Positions 57,376-60,000 of a stretch of 60,000 nt of DNA are shown piece after piece. Source of the DNA: Polytrichum commune. Its lineage: Eukaryota; Streptophyta; Polytrichopsida; Polytrichales; Polytrichaceae. The position numbers and the translations under genes were made by a program. The notes beneath the pieces were generated by a model. That model had not been told where the DNA came from. It saw nothing but the letters and a program-made list of their open reading frames with translations, and searched no databases. Location of the stretch: contig OX485804.1 in NCBI GenBank assembly GCA_950295325.1, positions 13,332,001 through 13,392,000 on the forward strand, read 5' to 3'. Each line of letters starts with the position of its first letter. The stretch's first letter is position 1.

Positions 57376-60000
57376 ATGGAAGTGGATGTAGGGATGGCAG
57401 AAGAAGGAGAGCAAGGGCGGCAGCAAGGGGAGGCTGTGTCATCGACGCCTTCTTCAGTAGCGCCATCGCCAGGAGGAGGAGGACAGGCACAGACGCAGAC
57501 GCAATCGGGGGGGCAAGCAGCAGGGGTGCCGCCGCAGCAGCATCATCATCAGCCGCAGCAGCAAGTGGCGGTAACGGTAGCGGGGCCAAGGGCAGCGCCT
57601 GCGTATAAGGCAATCAGTGCGATATGTGATAAGCGGGATGACGGACCGGGTCCACGCTGCGGACACACATTGACAGCGGTTGCCGCTGTCGGGGAGGAAG
57701 GCACAGCGGGATACGTCGGCCCGAGGCTCATTCTGTTCGGCGGTGCAACCGCACTGGAAGGGAATTCTGGTGCAGCTGGTCCGCAGACTGCTTCTTCTGG
57801 AGCTGGCATTCGTATGTTTTATGTTTTTATTTATTTCTTTGTGATGCTGCTGTCCTAGTACTACTGTGTTGTGAAGGTGGATTTGTTTGTTCTCTGGAGG
57901 GAGAAATTTTCTAGGTCGATTGCTGTCTGATGACGGTCTGTAGGTTGTGTCACTGCAGTTTGTGTTTGATCTAGAATTAAATGGCACCAGGAATCGGAGA
58001 GGGAATAAAAAATAGTGTGAAGCCAATCATCGCTCCCCTGCAAAGCCAAATTAATTGCTTCTTCTGGAGCTGGCATCCGTATGATTATGTCAATATTTAT
58101 TTTTGGTGGTGTCCTACTGTAATTGTGAAGGTATTATTTTTACCGGGGGGGGGGAGGGGTTGTTTGTTTGTCTTCTGGAAAGAGCTGAGTCGATAGTCGT
58201 CTGATGGTCTGGAGGTTGTGTCGTTGCGGTTTGTGTTTGATTTAGAATTAGAATGGCACCAGGAAGCAGAGAAGGAATAAAATAGTGTGAAGCCAATCTC
58301 GTAAAGCTTCCAAATTCTTGCATTAGTGGACTGTTCATGGCTGTGCCACATGTCTTGTCTCTTTTCTCTGTGCTATATGTGCTGTCCTACCGTGTTGTGA
58401 AGGTTTCTTGTAGCCCAGGGGCTTATTTGTTTTCTGGAGGGAGCTGTGTAATGCCAAACTTTCTAGGTCGATTGCTGTCTGATTTCTAGGTCTGTATGTT
58501 GTGTCATTTTGTGGTTTGTGTCTGATATAGATTCAAATGGCACCAGGAATTGGAGAGGCAATGTAATATTGTGAAGTCAATCTCGCTACCCCCCTGCAAA
58601 GCTTCCAAATTCTTGTTTGAGTAGACTGTCAATGGCTGTGCCACATGTCTTGTCTCTCATTTTCAATTGTCCAAATTCCAATCAGCTGCAAAAATTTGGA
58701 GGATAATTTGTAAACAATTTTGGTGCAGCTGGTCCATAGACTACTCCTTGTAAAACTGGCATTCGTATCCTTAGGGTTTTATTTTTTATTTGATGCTGTC
58801 CTACGTATGGGTTGTGGAGGTGGATAGTTCATCTTCTGGAGGGAGCTGAGTAATGCCAAATTTTCTAGGTCGATTGCTGTCTGATTTCTAGGTCTGTAGG
58901 TTGTGTCATTTTGTGGTTTGTGTTTGATCTAGATTTAAATGGCACCAGGAATTGAAGAGGCGGTAAAATATTGTGAAGCCAATCTCAAACACCCCAACCC
59001 CCCCCACCCCAGCAAAGCTTCCTAGTTCTTGTTGTAGTAGACTGTCAATGGCTGTGCCACATGTCTTGTCTCTCTTTAACAGACGTCCAAATTCTAATTA
59101 GCTGCAAAAACTTGGAGAATGATATGTAAAAGATTCTGGTACAGCTGGTCTGCATACTGCTCCTTCTGGAGCTGGTATTCATAGATTTATGTTTTCATTT
59201 TTATTTTTGGTGCTCCTGTTCTTCTGTGTTGTGAATGGTTCTCCTACCCGGCCTGGGAGATTGATTTTCTTCTGGAGGGAGCTGAGTAAATTGCAAATTT
59301 TCTAGGTCAATTGCTTGTCATCTTGCAGTTTGTGTTTGATCTAGAGTTAAATGGCATCAGGAATGGGAGCGGGAGGGGATAAACAGTGAAGCCAAACTGC
59401 AAAGCTTCCAAATGCTTGTATAAGTAGACTGTCAATGGCTGTGCTGTCACATGTTTTGTCTCTTTTTCAAACGTCCAGATTCCAATTTGGAGGATAATTT
59501 GTAGATGTGAATCTTGAAGTCTGTATATACTGGGTTCTACAGGTCTGGCAGGTGCGACAGCAGATGTACATTGTTTTGATGTTCAGACCAGCAAATGGTC
59601 CAGGTCAGCTCATTGAAAACTTTTTTTATTGTAATTGCGAGATTATAATCTATTGATGAGCAAGAGTTATTGTGGTAGGATTGGTGTTGAGCTAGAGCTT
59701 CTTTTTTGTTTTTATAATACAGGCACTAGTTCGTCTTTCTTTCCAGGGCAATTGGGGGATGGGAATAGTCTGGAGGGTGGGCTGATTAATAGCCCTTTTA
59801 ACTCTTGCATACTTGTGTCATGAAACTTTTGTATACTTTTGACCTATTTTTTCATGAATGACAAAGGATCTCTAGATGAAGAGAAGAAATAGTAGAATAT
59901 GTTGACAAGATGAATTTGTCCTGAATTTTGAAATTCCTCAGAGTGATAGGCAAACATGTGAATATGGAGACTTGTACTGGCTGGTAGATTTTTCCAAAGA
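57376..60000 (+). CDS. BSL-type Ser/Thr phosphatase with N-terminal Kelch repeats (5' part; continues past the window)
   Basis: Exon 1 is 57376-57811 and exon 2 is 59543-59603; the rest lies beyond 60000. Exon 1 has an acidic/Gln-rich start (MEVDVGMAEEGEQG, then a GQ/HQ-rich stretch), then the Kelch entry: DDGPGPRCGHTLTAV, then GPRLILFGGATALEGNSG. The junction ATTC|GTATGT ... CAG|GTCTGGCA joins in frame to give AGIRLAGATADVHCFDVQTS, then KWSR. This is the well-conserved beginning of plant BSU1/BSL proteins, nearest in layout to the BSL2/BSL3 type. Family members (about 900-1,000 residues) carry a PPP-type phosphatase domain after the Kelch repeats and act in brassinosteroid signalling by dephosphorylating GSK3-like kinases. 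That role is inferred here, because the catalytic part is not in view. The start ATG is the first in this frame before the conserved region. Confidence 0.9.
58058..58086 (+). other. copy of the exon 1 end and donor site inside BSL intron 1
   Basis: GCTTCTTCTGGAGCTGGCAT, then CCGTATGAT repeats the true exon end at 57790-57817 (GGCATTC|GTATGT), with one change just before the GT. Weaker copies that also include part of the exon sequence before it (GCAGCTGGTCC-like) lie at 58716-58770 and 59134-59186. In the last, the donor GTATG is ATAG, so it would not splice. Confidence 0.8.
58145..58160 (+). repeat. G-run in BSL intron 1
   Basis: About ten consecutive G followed by AGGGG. Such runs are prone to length change and sequencing error. 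Confidence 0.7.
59604..60000 (+). other. start of BSL intron 2, cut by the window edge
   Basis: Follows exon 2 (TGGTCCAG|GTCAGC). The next conserved Kelch exon (expected to encode a GEPPSPRAAHVATAVG-like block) is not found before 60000. Confidence 0.7.

Larger units (their letters stand above)
57812..59542 (+). repeat. BSL intron 1 made of five degenerate tandem units
   Basis: Unit marker GGTCGATTGCTGTCTGAT or a variant occurs at about 57916, 58189, 58467, 58868 and 59306. Marker AATGGCACCAGGAA follows at about 57979, 58252, 58535, 58938 and 59350. Several units also share GTGAAGCCAATCTC, GCAAAGCTTCCAAATTCTTG and GACTGTCAATGGCTGTG. Unit lengths are about 275-440 bp. The 1731-bp intron seems to have grown by repeated duplication that included the end of exon 1. 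Confidence 0.85.

Noticed and set aside
57454-58026. 190-codon frame antisense to BSL exon 1
   Set aside because: Shadow of the real exon; its translation is Arg/Leu/Cys-rich and its stop-free length comes from the G+C-rich coding exon on the other strand.
1-60000. tRNA, rRNA or organellar insertions
   Set aside because: No complete cloverleaf, rRNA or recognisable organellar gene was noticed by eye; a B-box-like word at 9428 lacks a matching acceptor stem. A tRNAscan/Rfam run would be decisive.

Overview
This is nuclear DNA from a land plant. Two genes are clear. A complete, 24-exon plant Lgl/tomosyn-type WD40 gene ends in an R-SNARE-like motif (9855-19192, + strand). The first two coding exons of a BSL-type Kelch/protein-phosphatase gene (57376-59603, + strand) run off the right edge. 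Both use GT-AG introns, and the BSL family is restricted to green plants. Introns of the WD40 gene are short (85-629 bp), while the DNA between the genes is long, A+T-rich and full of decayed transposons. I cannot name the species; a non-flowering land plant would fit but is not shown.

Layout. 1-9500: gene-free DNA with a decayed PIF/Harbinger transposase, a terminal-inverted-repeat (TIR) element, one copy of a 160-bp MITE, a degenerate 170-bp tandem repeat and a possible SINE. 9545-19211: the Lgl/tomosyn-like gene with its CT-rich leader. 19.2-29.9 kb: non-coding, with a cluster of fold-back elements, a 591-bp pogo/Emigrant-like element bounded by TA that keeps the C-terminal end of a transposase, and a second copy of the MITE. 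29.9-37.0 kb: a 168-bp AT-rich satellite array of about 28 units, split by a 2.2-kb non-satellite segment. That segment carries a long reading frame (about 680 codons) of no family I recognise, broken once by an in-frame TAG. 37.0-38.2 kb: a decayed Ty1/copia polyprotein. 38.7-40.7 kb: the 3' part of a LINE with an RNase H domain, minus strand. 40.7-56.7 kb: gene-free, with a long-armed fold-back element, duplicated segments, a possible LTR pair around an A/C-rich decayed coding region, and a small fold-back family. 56.7-60 kb: the leader and start of the BSL gene, whose first coding intron is built of five repeats and holds copies of its own exon end and donor site.

The two genes have no evident functional link: one belongs to SNARE/vesicle traffic, the other to brassinosteroid-type phosphatase signalling. 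The most unusual item is the satellite-embedded reading frame with its single stop. The most regular structure is the array itself, with an almost invariant 168-bp period and two or three monomer subtypes.
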